Shown here one piece after another: positions 12,310 to 23,379 of a stretch of 64,000 bases of DNA. Made by a program: the position numbers and the translations under genes. Below the pieces are notes generated by a model, which made no database searches, had not been told where the DNA came from, and worked only from the letters and a program-made list of their open reading frames with translations. The stretch is from Pollenia angustigena. Its lineage: Eukaryota > Arthropoda > Insecta > Diptera > Polleniidae. Where the stretch lies: NCBI GenBank assembly GCA_930367215.1, contig OV884059.1, positions 11,432,945 through 11,496,944 of the forward strand, read 5' to 3'. Positions within the stretch are counted from its first letter, which is position 1. The number at the start of each line of letters is the position of its first letter.

Positions 12310-13060
12310 GTTTTTTAAGCCCAATAAGACTTACAGAAGGTTAAACGAACTGCCAAAGTGCGGTCACTTTTTATCATTTATAATACACACTTTGACAACT
12401 CATTATAAGTAGATTTACGCTTGAAAAACGCTATCAAATTATCGAAATTGACTTTGAAAATCAGTCACTGATGTTTTATCGCGAAATTGGGTGTAACGAT
12501 AAGGTTTACTTTTGGCTAAACGGGTTTCTTCAACAAAATTGCCAAATATTGAGTGAAACCAATCAAAAACAAACCCCACAGTCTCCAATCCATTAAGAAA
12601 AAGCCACCGTTTGTTGCGAGCTACAAGATGGTTGTATCATTGTACTCTCTTTCTTCATAATTAAAGCTCGTGGTATGGTTTGTGGATCGTTACCACAACA
12701 CGATGATTAATTGTTTGTTTGAAAATTCGGGTGACATGGTTTCAAGTGAATTGTGGTTTCAATAGGAGGACGCTACGAGCCATACGGCAACCGCTATTAA
12801 TAACAAGAATTTCGTGCTAAGTTGATTTCGAGGCATAAAGCTGCCAATTGGACGCAAAGGTGTTGCGATTTAACACCTCTCGATATGATTTCATGAAGGG
12901 CTTTATGAAGTCACTGGCTTATGATGAAATACCAGCAACAATTGACGAGTTATTCCTGACAAGCGACTAGCAATGTTCGAAAAAGTAGACCAAAATTAAA
13001 CGATCTGAGTGCGCTTTGTAAACATCAGCCCGAAATCATTTTTAAATTAAAAAAAAAAAA
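12310..13060 (+). pseudogene. Mariner-superfamily (DDE_3-type) transposase relic
   Basis: Broken frames can be read as a Tc1/mariner-superfamily transposase. Around 12,480-12,560 a stretch encoding KVYFWLNGF..QQNCQILSE corresponds to the family's first catalytic block (usually SDEAHFWLNG..N.QNCRIW.E). Around 12,760-12,800 a remnant of WFQQDGATCHTA (second Asp) reads ATSHTATA. At 12,895-12,960 MKGFMKSLAYDEIPATIDEL matches the block after the third catalytic residue (WG.VKS.VYADKPATI). Several stops and frameshifts are present, so the gene is dead. Two relics of the same family are at 33,840-34,560 and 40,210-40,505. Confidence 0.7.
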
Positions 13061-14208
13061 AAACTAGCCTACCGGGCACCCTTTTTCTTGTTAGTTCCTT
13101 TTTATGTGCCGCAGACTGTGAATGCCTGATTTATGTATATAATCCTAAATCTAACTAGTCACCATCAACATCCATTAACATTTTTGACCACTCCATTATT
13201 ACACATCACTTACTTTAAATTCTCTTAGATTGACTTTAGGTGTTGTGTTTTCTAAATTCATCGAAATAATCCTCCTTTTTGTTTAGAACAAAATTAAAAA
13301 CAATAAATTATGTAACAACCAAAACGACAGGGATTTGTGAAAAAAAAAAAAAAAAATTTTTAGGATTTGTACACAAAATTAACAAAAACAAAACTCTAAC
13401 TTGAACTTTAGTAAACATTTCAGAAAAGAGCAGCAGAAAAAGCGAAAAATTGAAAAGGCTTTGAATTACTGATAAAGAAGATAAGTCAACTTATTAAGCA
13501 ATCTCAATTTAAAAAAAATTACATAATATTATTAAAAAAAAATTAAGAATATTTGAAAAATTATCGCATAAAATCTATTATGTTGATATTCAAAAACGTA
13601 AATTTAAGTTTGCAGAAAATCGCGGCCATTTGCGAAAGGGTCATTATACATCCATCCCAATAGTACAGATGGTAATATGAACTTGTGCTGATGTGTGTAA
13701 CCTATAAAAATATAAGTTCTTTTGGTATACAAATCGACACTGAATCACTTTGTAAGTCGATCAAGCAATGTCCTTCCTTCCGTCCAGGTAACTGTCCCCG
13801 CAAAGTTCAGCAATTTTAAAGATAACCTGATGAAACTGCAACATACGTTTATATTAAAATAGTGACATAGCGAATTGAAAATAACGACAATCGCTCTATA
13901 ATTTTGTATGGCTTCCATACAAACAACTTACCGGTATAAAGTCTTTGTGCCCATAAGCTTTTTATTATTATGCAGGTATTAAGATCAAATTTAGCCCGAA
14001 AATATTTTATTGCAATCTTAATCCTCTTATTTTTTTTAAATCGGTCCATATTGAACTATACAAATGCCACTACCGAAAGTAGCTTTAAATAATCGTTATA
14101 ATGTCGAAATTGATATAAAATTTTGCGACGATAACTTTAAATTTAAAAACACCTTTATTTTATTAAAAAATATATTTTTTAGTAACGAAATATTTCAGAA
14201 CTGACGTA
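13061..14208. other. Spacer with a TATACCC-family fragment
   Basis: At 13,640-13,830 the sequence TTGTGCTGATGTGTGTAA, and a following TCGATCAAGCAATGTCC block, match the head of the repeat at 57,110-57,300. The rest is AT-rich with no gene. Confidence 0.5.
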
Positions 14209-14515
14209 AGTTACCCTCATGTGTGGTTTCCCACACACGTGTAGTTTCTATGTAATTTGCACTAGAGACAAAATTTTCTGTCGGCAAATGTGAATATTTT
14301 TGTTATGGTTGCGAACGGCATGCAATGTATGTTTTATAAAGTGAGTGCCTTTGTAAAATACACACAAGCTTTGCATGTTTTGTTGTCGATCACCAACGCG
14401 ATAAATACATCATCAGTCTTACATAAATCATGACTTTGATTACAAACGAACTATGGCACCCGAGCAAAGTAGTTAGGTATTGCATATGTGTGAAAAACCA
14501 CACACTAGGGTAACT
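14209..14515. mobile_element. MITE with ~25-bp terminal inverted repeats
   Basis: The left end AGTTACCCTCATGTGTGGTT and the right end, in reverse complement AGTTACCCTAGTGTGTGGTT, continue into CCACAC and TCACAC. The 307-bp interior is non-coding. The target-site duplication is unclear, because the CGTAA sequences on both sides overlap the presumed ends. It is a non-autonomous DNA transposon of undetermined superfamily. Confidence 0.7.
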
Positions 14516-14800
14516 AGCGTAAGTTTTTTTAGGGTGATTTGGGGGTTAAGGTTTTGATTTGTCAGGGTATAATTGGCTTGAGAACGTGGGGCTTGGTCGG
14601 ATGAATGTGAATGAGAGGAAGCTGGTATGACGGACATGTGTCTTATCTAGATGGAGGAATGGGATGAATGGCAGAGTCCTTTATTGTTTTTCAGGGATAA
14701 CCGATTTCTGATTGAGATCCCCAAGTTTCATTCAGAGCTCAGTATAGGCTTCATTCTAGCTCTTTGAAAGGGTTTTTATGTGAGGGGAATCTGAGTTATA
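14516..14800. other. Spacer
   Basis: Relatively GC-rich DNA between a MITE and a non-LTR tail. It may belong to an older insertion, but no signature is recognised. Confidence 0.3.
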
Positions 14801-15475
14801 GATTAGGATAGGTTAGATGGCCGTTCATTAAGACCACACGTAGACCGTGTTGGTCCCTAGCATAACAAATTGTACGATAACCCCTAATGAAACGGTAATT
14901 CGGATGTGATGATACCCAGAGTACTCCACACCCTCTTGGCGAATGCTAGGAGTCTCAATAGTACAATTTCAGAGATTTTCCCTAAATCTTGGAAGTAATC
15001 ATCACTAAGAGAGTTCACTCTGAAGCGTTAAGTGCCGGACAGTGGTAGAGTATGTGATCCACCCCTGGCACCCCACAGAATCTACAATTGGCATTTGTCG
15101 GTTGCCCCGCCCTTTTGGCGTATATTGCCGTCTAACAGTGAACCGTTATAAAATATACCAGAAGCTTACAGTACCTTTTCGGTGGCGCTGGAAGAATCTT
15201 AGTCGATTTCGGGGCAAAACCATGGAAACCCTTCAAGTTTGGGTGTTTCCCCAAACCACCTCAGATTTCCTCTGTATAGTAAAGTTTGTATACTTCTAGC
15301 AAACACGGGCGACTGTGTATTAGAGTTTCTCGTTTTTTTGTAGGATGTTTTATGTGTGTGTCATACGCAGGTACATCTGTGGCTCGCTGATCACCAGTAG
15401 CGGGCTTTCTGTAGCTTCAAATTGGTAGTAGTTTTGCCTACGAAGCTGATCAGAGTTTAGACCCTCAAAAAGCAT
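14800..15475 (-). pseudogene. 3' end of a non-LTR retrotransposon (zinc-knuckle tail)
   Basis: On the minus strand, 15,093 to 15,023 encodes NCRFCGVPGVDHILYHCPAL. This is the Cys-x2-Cys...His-x4-Cys knuckle at the C-terminus of I/LOA/R1-like non-LTR ORF2 proteins. Downstream on that strand about 200 bp of 3' UTR ends in GGCCATCTAACCTATCC (about 14,800), a typical TAACC-rich terminus. Upstream sequence to about 15,475 belongs to the same RNase H region but is frame-broken. The copy is 5'-truncated and dead. It differs in sequence from the tail at 1,041, so it represents a second family. Confidence 0.75.
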
Positions 15476-16925
15476 GGTTGTGGTCTAATATTTAACAAAA
15501 ACGAAGAGATCGAAAAATAAATTTAAAAAGTTTTGTAATCTGCATAGTCCAATAAATCTTTAAGAAAATGTTCTGATTGCTTTTGTTTTCCTATATTTTT
15601 GTATAAACGTGTTATTAAACATTATGATATCTAAAAAATTCTTTCACTCCTTTTTGGATATTAGTTGTATTAAATAGCCCTTATGCTTCTTAATGGTTGT
15701 CAAGTTAATTGTGTTTGCATGTTTGCATGGTTTTAGTTAATTTGTTTGCATAATCGATTAATTCATTTCGTATAGAGTTTATTAAACATATAAAGTATAT
15801 GAACCGGAAAAACTAATAATTAGTTTTTGCATAAATCTTATAGGCAAATTTGATAGCATAAGTAATTCTAATTTTTCTTTATTGTAAATAAAATGTAAAT
15901 TCCAGGTATAAAGGAATAAAGGAAACATTTGGCTTTTCAGTACTACAGTAAAAGGTACATAGGATTCGAATACATTACTCTTAATTGGATTTCTTAGCTT
16001 TGAAATTTTGTTTCTTCACATCATCTCTATTTTAAATTGCCACAACTTTCTTAAGTTTTGTGTGACCATAAATAAATTATTTCGCCCAGTCATTAAAATT
16101 TCACACTTATGCTCTTTCTCACGACTGACATTTCATTCGTTTCTACATTTATTTTGTTGTTCGCCACACAAACCACAGATCTCCTTTCAATAGCAAAACA
16201 TATGCGCTACAATTGGTCAAAAGTGAATTTTTATATACGTGAGACATTTAATTGTAAAATACCGAATATGAGGATTTCCATGCTGTTAATTATAGATTTG
16301 TAGCTTGTTGCTTTCAATGTAGTTTATCCAAATATTGGCTTTGTAGCTTAGAGCGCAGCTGGGAGTATAGTTTGTAGCAGCGAGACCTGGTATTCTTGTA
16401 TTGCTGAGTTTACAACAAAAATATAAATTAATTTTACTTAAACAATTTGTGATATTAAAACAAACAATAGTATCAATTAAATATTTTTGATATAACAACA
16501 ATTTCTGCAGTGATGTTGTTCAATTCACTTAATTAAATTTTTAATTAAAACTGATTTTATTTTTGATTAACGGTTTAATTGAAAATTTAGTCTTCTTGCC
16601 ACAACCAAACTATAAACTATACATTAAGTATAAAACCTATACAGTCCACTTTTATTCTTAAAAGACTATAGAATAAACTTCAAATAAACAACATAAATAA
16701 ATAACCGCATTGAAATTTGATTCATTTAAGTTCCATTAGTAATATAATCCTTAATCAAGAGGCTCTATTTTGGTCTTTATAAAAGTTCAAATCTTAAGCC
16801 ATACTAAAGTCTAGTCATGGTCAAGTCACAAGGTGATTATGAGAGCAACCGGAAATATGCAAAACCGGAAAAACAAATTTATAAAATTTGCATATAATAA
16901 GCAAATAAAAATGTATATTCCGCAA
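15476..16925. other. AT-rich spacer
   Basis: No gene is recognised. The stretch 16,525-16,600 (CACTTAATTAAATTTTTAA and following) resembles 25,910-25,935 plus 26,195-26,260, the interrupted target of the MITE at 25,940. This suggests an older dispersed repeat. Confidence 0.4.
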
Positions 16926-17690
16926 AAGCCTTCGCCAAAGAATTTACAGACAAATTTTCGAGCATTCTTCTTTGGTACCTTTGGACGCCAATGAGCGAAC
17001 CACAATAAAATTATGTTATAAGGCTTAGATTCTTACTAACAAGTATTAAAATATAATTAAAAACATGGACTCTTTTACATCGCTGAAAGAGTTAAGCAAA
17101 CACAATGACTTGAATTTGCGAAAGGGCTCATTGCTTGGCAAACAAGGGCGCTCGCCGTCCATTTATAGGCCCTTAGCCTTTATTCGGCGTCCCTGTCGAT
17201 CGCATTAGGTGGACGCTACAAGAAATGGTCCGAACGTAAATTTCTTCACACGTCCACTTCTGGATTAAGACAGTCCAAGAGATTTGTGACACGGTCCTTT
17301 GGCAAGGCAGATAAGTCTTCTGTTTGAGAAGGCTTAACTTAGACTGCTTGTTGGCATAATCATGAGGCACTATGGTTTTAGATACCATCAGTTTATAATG
17401 GGTAACGCATGTACCAAGATATGAAGATTTTGTGAGGTGGATGACGAAACGTTAGAACATCTGCTCTGCTGCTGCTTTATACGTAGCCTGAACCTGGCAT
17501 GGTGAGATAGATGGGCTACACAAAATATCCTCTGGTTTGTGGTGCTTATGTCCTTCTATACACACACACACACACAACAACAACAAATATGCACTGACAA
17601 ATCGAAATGTCGAATTTTATAAAAAGCTATAAAATTGATAAATATATCTCTTCTGCCTCCATAATTTCGGTTTCCCTGGTCCTATTAAGT
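16926..17690 (+). repeat. Dispersed repeat copy 1, interrupted by a non-LTR fragment
   Basis: The left part (AATTTTCGAGCATTCTTCTT) and right part (AAATATGCACTGACAAATCG, then TCTGCCTCCAT) match the continuous copy at 27,740-28,090. The middle, 17,070-17,570, is absent there and carries the non-LTR relic below. The family is not identified. Confidence 0.6.
17080..17575 (+). pseudogene. Degenerate non-LTR retrotransposon 3' fragment
   Basis: In one frame, 17,424-17,500 encodes RFCEVDDETLEHLLC, the Cys...His-x3-Cys knuckle at the end of insect non-LTR RNase H regions. The preceding ~250 bp is frame-broken but contains remnants of the TGH... block. It sits inside the dispersed repeat at 16,926, so it inserted later. 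A (CA)n run follows at 17,555-17,575. Confidence 0.55.
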
Positions 17691-17859
17691 AAAATTCTGA
17701 TCATTTGCCAGTCCGTATTCTAGTAAGTCTTGCTTCTAGCGCAGTTTTATCTTTTCCACAGTTAAAGAACTGGTCTAAATTCAAATTTGATCAATAGTTT
17801 TATTTTTAGTCCGATTTATTTTCAGATCAATGTTCTACTCTATAATCTGGAGGCTTATT

Positions 17860-18215
17860 CAGGCAGTTGTGATCGAATACTGTTTTGATACGAAGTTATT
17901 TATTTCTAATTCTTCCAGTCGATACTGAATGAATCGAAATTATTTTTTCAGTGTTGTAAAGCATTTATTATAGTTTTGAGAGAATAAAATTGTCTTCGAA
18001 TCGAAAAAGTATTTGATCACGATTGCCACAATTAGCCCGCTGAACTTTTATCTGATCTTTATTCTAATCTACATTCTGATCTTCAGTGTGATCTACAGTT
18101 TTAGCTATAATTTGATCCATTCACCTACCTGAGTTTTGGTATGTTTTCTGACCTTTTAGGAAATCCAAAGTCGGATCTATATTGGAATCTATTTTCTTAA
18201 ATTGGCTATCGTTAA
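17860..18215. repeat. GATCT-type minisatellite, left part
   Basis: Degenerate units of about 10-14 bp based on TCTGATCTATAGT recur through this interval. The same motif appears at 18,590-18,650, 28,630-28,820 and 31,110-31,480. It is a non-coding cryptic repeat. Confidence 0.6.
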
Positions 18216-18217
18216 TA

Positions 18218-18579
18218 CCCTGCAAATAATAGGACCAGTCCAAACACGCGTGTAAAATGTAGCCCACAAAGGACTAGGACTTGTCCAAAAGAAACCCAAA
18301 CGTATGGAAAAAACATGGTTTATTTAACATTAAGATGTCCTAGGACAGTACCATATAACCCAGCTTTGGACTACAAAGGAGTAGTTTTAAAACTATTCCA
18401 AGAGAATTAGTTTTGAAGTCGTTTAAAAACGAAAACAAGTCGTAAAAAACGAACACATTTCGTCTCACTGCAAACACTTTTTAACAATGACATGGTCCAT
18501 GCTTGCATTACATTGGACCAGTCCATGGAGTAGTCCATTTTATCAAAATGGATCAGGTAGTCCAATATTATTTGCAGGG
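18218..18579. mobile_element. MITE inserted in the minisatellite
   Basis: The terminal inverted repeat CCCTGCAAATAATA is perfect at both ends, and each end is flanked by TA (18,216-18,217 and 18,580-18,581). The interior has many GGACTAGTCC-type palindromes and no transposase. GATCT-type repeat continues on both sides, so the insertion split that array. Confidence 0.65.
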
Positions 18580-18769
18580 TAGTCTTGTGTATAGTGTGGT
18601 AATTAATCTTATCTATAGTGTGATCTGCAACCAATTTAATAGTGTGATTCGTGCATGATTTTTTAATAAAGACGGGAATTAACTCAAAATCCGCTGCAAG
18701 ATGGCGTTAATTAAGAATTTGCTAAAAAAAAAAACGATACCAATTGCGATTATTTGAAATTTTTCGAGG

Positions 18770-18960
18770 TTGTCATCAGGGATGTTAGATGTGACGATTT
18801 TACGTTATTTTGACGATTTTTTTCGATGAATTTACCAAAATGACGATTGAAGATTTTTAATTTAGAGTCACTTAGGTTTTGACGATTTAATCCCTTCAAT
18901 ACATTTATTTTAAACTTATATTTCTTAGTTTGTATATGTGTGTAGAGGCGAATATATATT
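18770..18960. repeat. TGACGATTT-rich segment, left of the Helitron
   Basis: TGACGATTTT-like units recur about five times here and again at 21,155-21,215 on the other side of the Helitron. The Helitron probably inserted into one older element. No protein is encoded. Confidence 0.45.
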
Positions 18961-19062
18961 TATACTAGCGGACCCGACGAACTTCGCCTCGTCCCAATTT
19001 TAAGCCTTAAGACAAACTTTAGAGTAATAATACAACGCAAATATTTAAATTTTCAATGTGAT

Positions 19063-21045
19063 TTATTTGAATGGAATCAGTAGAGAGCGATTTGATGAAC
19101 AATGTTTTTCGATTTGTTTTCCGGCGCAAAAACAAATAACAAAGACGGTTTCCCAACACGCGAACATGCCGTACAGCTGACCGTGCGGAAAACAGAGAAA
19201 TTCGAGATTAATCCCACAGACTTCTAGTGATTGGCTTTGCGATTGATTGATTGTCATTGCAAATGCCAACCGAACGGGGAATTGAATCCGTTTGAATTGG
19301 AATAGAAGGTCAGTTGGAATAATGGGAATTCGTGGGATAAGGACTTCCTCTACTTTGAATTGCCCTTGATGATTGTCGACTGAATCACATTGTTCATTAG
19401 CTTTTTGGCGGGCAACCGCGTACCGTTGCATATTTTTGGAGGATTGAGATTCCGAAACATGATTATTGATACCACCTTCAGCTGTAAAATATGCGGCTGA
19501 GTTCCTGGTACATCAAGCGAGTTCAAAAATTCAGACGGGTAGCTGGTCGGTTCATTTTCGTCGGTCACGCAGTCAACAGATTTATACGTAGCAGTTGTCC
19601 TGCGATTTGACTTTGAATAATTAAGTTTAAGCTACACAGAAAAAATTATTGCCGAATTATTTTCAAACAAACTGTTGTTTGAAAATTTTTTTGATTTCTA
19701 CAAATTTTTTTACTGATTCAATCAATAGTTTTGTTTGATTTTTATTTAACCAACAAAAATGTGGACAACTCTTTAAAAATTTAATAAACGCGCTATTGGT
19801 TTGAAGTTTTCATAATTTTGTATGAAATATTTAACGCTCTTTAATGTTGTCTTTTTTCATTTTTTTATTGATTGTAAGCAACACTTCTTTATGATAAATA
19901 TAAGAACTACAACAAAAAACACATGCAGTCTTTAAAAGTACAACAGTAAGAAAAATGATAAAATAGCGTGACGAGGTTTGTAGTAAAAAAAAAACAACAA
20001 AAACAATAGCAGGTAAAAAAAACGTTTAATTTTTTTTAAACAACAGAAAAAACACATTATAAGAAACAAAAACCATTTTTGGTTGGTTTCAAAGTTGGTA
20101 AAAAAAACAAAATCCCGTATTCAATTTTTTCAAACAGTTTGTTTAAATACATCAAATACAAAAATAGAGTGATGGTGGAAAACATATCGAGTCGGTCTGC
20201 CGCCGTTTTTGGTTTCATTTCTTCTTCATTAGCAAAGGAAATGATAAAGCAACAGTGAGTGATGAAGAAAAACACTGTGAGTATAAATATTTTACTTCGT
20301 TCAAAAATTATTCCAAAAAAAAAAATATGTATCAAAGCCAGCCGGCCGCTCTGCTCTGCTTCATCTTCGCCAACAGTGCTTGCTTGTGTGCGCGTCATTG
20401 CTTGTGCCAAAACTTTTTTGTTTGATTCAGCAAAATTATTTGTTTGAAATTTATATGAACTTCAGTAAACTTTTTGTTTGATTCTGTAAAATTATTTGTT
20501 TGAAAAAATCGGCGTTTTTTTTTTTTTCAATAAACAAAATGCAAATAAATTGTTTGAATATGCGAATTTGTTTGTAGGACCGATTTTAGACAAAAAATTG
20601 TTTGATTCTACAAATTTTTTGTTTGAATTAGAAAAATAATTTTGTCTGTGTATCGACGTCCTTATTCTTCGCTGCTAGTTTTGTCCGTTCACGAATCCAA
20701 TCGAGATTTTTGTAATTTTGTGCAATGCCAGGGAACACTTTGCTGATGAGTTCCTCCTTGGACGATGTGAATTCACAAAAATGTTCAGGGAACTATATCA
20801 ATCCATTCGAAACATCAACAGGAATTTGGCCGTTGCCGAGCTCCAGCAGTTGTCCCGAGAATTTAGCAGCCGATGGGTCGTTCTGCAACGCGACTCTCAT
20901 GTTTGTGGTCAATTGCAACTTCTGGACATGCCTCCACAAAGACGACGATTACAGGCACGCGCTAAGTTCATTCGCAGCAGAAGATTTGGGGATGACAGGA
21001 AGTGTTTGACGAAAATCTCCGGAGAGCAATATCAAAGCCCCATTA
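19063..21045 (-). pseudogene. Helitron PIF1-like helicase, C-terminal relic
   Basis: Minus-strand reading from 21,045 starts with GALILLSGDFRQTLPVIPKS, the PIF1/Helitron helicase block with the SGDFRQ motif. It continues through LWRHVQKLQLTTNMRVALQN, KEELISKVFPGI and LAAKNKDVD to 20,653. After the MITE it resumes at 19,632 with LNLIIQSQIAG, then (frameshifted) YKSVDCVTDENEP, YPSEFLNSLD, RNLNPPKICNGTRL and FPVRLAFAMTINQSQSQSL. The family consensus in that last motif is INKSQGQSL, so the conserved Lys and Gly are replaced. There are at least two frameshifts and one in-frame stop near 20,940. This enzyme drives rolling-circle transposition in intact elements. Here it is dead. Confidence 0.85.
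19635..20650. mobile_element. TA-flanked inverted-repeat element inside the Helitron
   Basis: The ends CACAGAAAAAATTATT (left) and, in reverse complement, CACAGACAAAATTATT (right) are flanked by TA (19,633-19,634 and 20,651-20,652). Removing the insert and one TA rejoins the helicase reading order exactly, which confirms the boundaries. The interior is non-coding with repeats of TTGTTTGATTCT.AAAATT. It is probably a non-autonomous Tc1/mariner-type element related in end sequence to 2,247-3,518. Confidence 0.8.
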
Positions 21046-21050
21046 AATCA

Positions 21051-22586
21051 TCATAAGTATTAAAAATTCTATATATTTTGGTTTTGTATAATTTTATACT
21101 TAATTATGTTTTTATGTTTTAAAAGAGTAATTTCTCCGTGTTGATAAAAAAAACGATTTTTTATATGACGATTTTTTACGGGTGTTTTCAGAACTAATGA
21201 CGATTATTACGTTTTTTTTTCTCAAATTTCTCTGCTTAGCATATTCACAAAAAATAAAGTTAAAACCATTTTAAACAAAATTGTTGAATATTGTTAAGTA
21301 ATATTTTGAGGTTTGAATGGTTTAATTGGCGATTTTCTTTAACAACTGAATAATAAGTAAATTTTCGGATTGGACAATTATGAAAAATTCGTAGAACAAC
21401 TATTGTTTTCAAGGACCCAAGGAACTATATTCCAATCAACAATAAAAAAGTTCTTCTTCGCGAAAAGTTAATTTTGATATAATGCTCGGTATATTCTATG
21501 TTTCTGTTATTATAGTTTAAGTTATAATTCCTTATTAAAGTCTTGCTGTTAGTCTTAATGAAATCTAAAATACTTGTCTTAATCATGCGTGTAGTTTTAT
21601 CTATATTGCTGTCTGTAGCGTAATTTGAAGAGCAGCCTGTTGTACAATTTGAGGTTAAACTTGCACTACAATCTGCGGTTATTTTTGTTATACCGTCCCT
21701 TGTGCACCACATTTAGTAGTCTGTACTTTTTCACATTTAGTTTTATTTTTATTATACAGAACGAAGGAAACTTTTTATTATTATTTTTTTTTTTTTTTTT
21801 TTTTTTTTTGTTTAGCTTTCCTTTACTCTTTGTTTGCTGTTGCAAATGTACTTTTAATAAATTACATTTTAATCCCAATACAAAACCCTGTAATTTTTAA
21901 CACCTTTTTCACAACATGAAAGAGACCAGCAATTAGCAACTATTTAAAAATGTCATGGGGCTAGAAAAAGTTAAAAAAAAGAAAAATAGTGATCTAAATT
22001 GTACACAGAAATAATAATAAAGAAAAAAGCAGAAAAAAACAAATATAACTGCGGGGAAAAATCACAAAATGTGTAATTATTAAACAAATAATTAATTAAT
22101 TTAGATTTGTTTGTTTAAAGACAGTCTAATTAAAAAAAAATCAAAAAAATAATTAATATTAAGTCTTCAAGGAATAAAATGCAAAATAACTAATTCAAAA
22201 ATGTTTACGCCTGCAAACATTGTTGGGTGTATAACTTGAAAATTCTAGATAGACCTACAACAGAAGACATAGAAAAGGTTTATGTCTTCACTAGCCTATA
22301 TGACATTTTGGCAAGTAAACTCTCTCTCATATTTTTTATATCTTAGTTATTATATCTTTCATTAATAACAACCCCTATGAGATAGTTTAATGCGGTTGAC
22401 ACGGAAAACAAAGGCCAAAAACATTTTAATAATATGAATTTAAAACATTCAGCCTTATTAAGGTTTTTTTTTGTCATAATCGACTGCGCTGCTTTTTTTA
22501 ATAGATTAAAGTTACACATAACTTGTGTTCTTCAATATGCAACAAAAAACAGCTTAGTATTTTATAAAAAAGACAACCGTAATAAG
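21051..22586. other. AT-rich spacer
   Basis: It contains TGACGATTTTT units at 21,155-21,215 and a poly-T tract at 21,785-21,809. No gene is recognised. Open frames near 21,425-21,900 are low-complexity. Confidence 0.4.
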
Positions 22587-23228
22587 CAGGGCTGTGGAGT
22601 CGGAGTCAGAGTGGAAGATACGCAGTTGAGGTTTTTGTACCGGAGTCGTAGTCGAAGTATCCACACAAACTTGCGACTACGACCCCAAAATTTTTTGGCA
22701 TAAAAAGTTTAAAATAATTTTCTAATATTTTCCAAAATAAAAATTCTTCAAAGTTTACGATGCGATATTTAAAATATCAATTTTAAATTATAGAATAACT
22801 AGCGGGCCCGTTGCCTGCTTCGCACGGCAAAACAAAATAAGAAAAGGAACACACTTGTTTTTAATAAAGTTGGTTTTCCTGCGGCAAAAACACACTCACT
22901 TCACATAGGCACCGCACACACATGCGTCATCGGATTTCAACCAAACTTCATATAAACCATATATGGGCCACTGCCTATGTAGTGTATAAGTTTGGTTGAA
23001 ATCGCACGACGCGTTTATGAGTAGTTCGGCGACGTACATATACGGACTTATTTTTATATATATATAGATTTTCTTGCTATATTTAACCATTTAAAATGTA
23101 GTGCATTAAAAAAAGGGTTGAAAGTCAAATAAGGACCAGTCTTATATACATTTAGCATCAATGTGAGAGTAGGAGTTTCAGCGGTTGGAGTCGGAGTTAG
23201 AACTTTTTTTGACGACTCCACAGGCCTG
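22587..23228. mobile_element. hAT-like MITE with 8-bp target duplication
   Basis: The ends CAGGGCTGTGGAGTC and, in reverse complement, CAGGCCTGTGGAGTC are flanked by GTAATAAG (22,579-22,586) and TTAATAAG (23,229-23,236), an 8-bp duplication with one mismatch. The CAGGG terminus and 8-bp duplication are hAT hallmarks. The interior is rich in GGAGTCG direct repeats and lacks transposase. A 270-bp mini-Helitron is nested inside. Confidence 0.75.
22799..23068 (-). mobile_element. Non-autonomous mini-Helitron
   Basis: On the minus strand it starts with TCTATATATATATAAAAATA (5' TC end, 23,068) and ends with GCAACGGGCCCGCTAG (22,799). It lies between host A and T. These are the standard Helitron termini with a 3' GC-rich hairpin. 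It is 270 bp with no protein, and is mobilised in trans by Rep-Hel of related elements. Confidence 0.8.
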
Positions 23229-23379
23229 TTAATAAGGCTAATTGTTCCATCAAGTACGTGCATTACTATTGGAAGCAAAACCATTTTTTTTACGAAATAA
23301 AATAAGACAATTACGAGAACCCGAAGCATAAGAAATCATATGTGGAGCCCGTAAAAGCCACTAAATCAACGTCAAATGT

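Larger units (their letters stand above)
18965..21050 (-). mobile_element. 5'-truncated Helitron, interrupted by a MITE
   Basis: The minus strand ends at 18,965 with CTAG preceded by a GC-rich hairpin (GACGA...TCGTC) and GGTCCG, and the next base is T. This is a canonical Helitron 3' end inserted at A/T. Upstream lies the C-terminal third of the PIF1-like helicase. The 5' end, the Rep nuclease and the Walker A/B part of the helicase are missing. A 1,016-bp TA-flanked element splits the helicase at 19,635-20,650. Confidence 0.8.

Noticed and set aside
20057..20410. 117-codon minus-strand open frame
   Set aside because: It lies within the non-coding MITE inside the Helitron, is low-complexity and Phe/Ile-rich, and has no domain.
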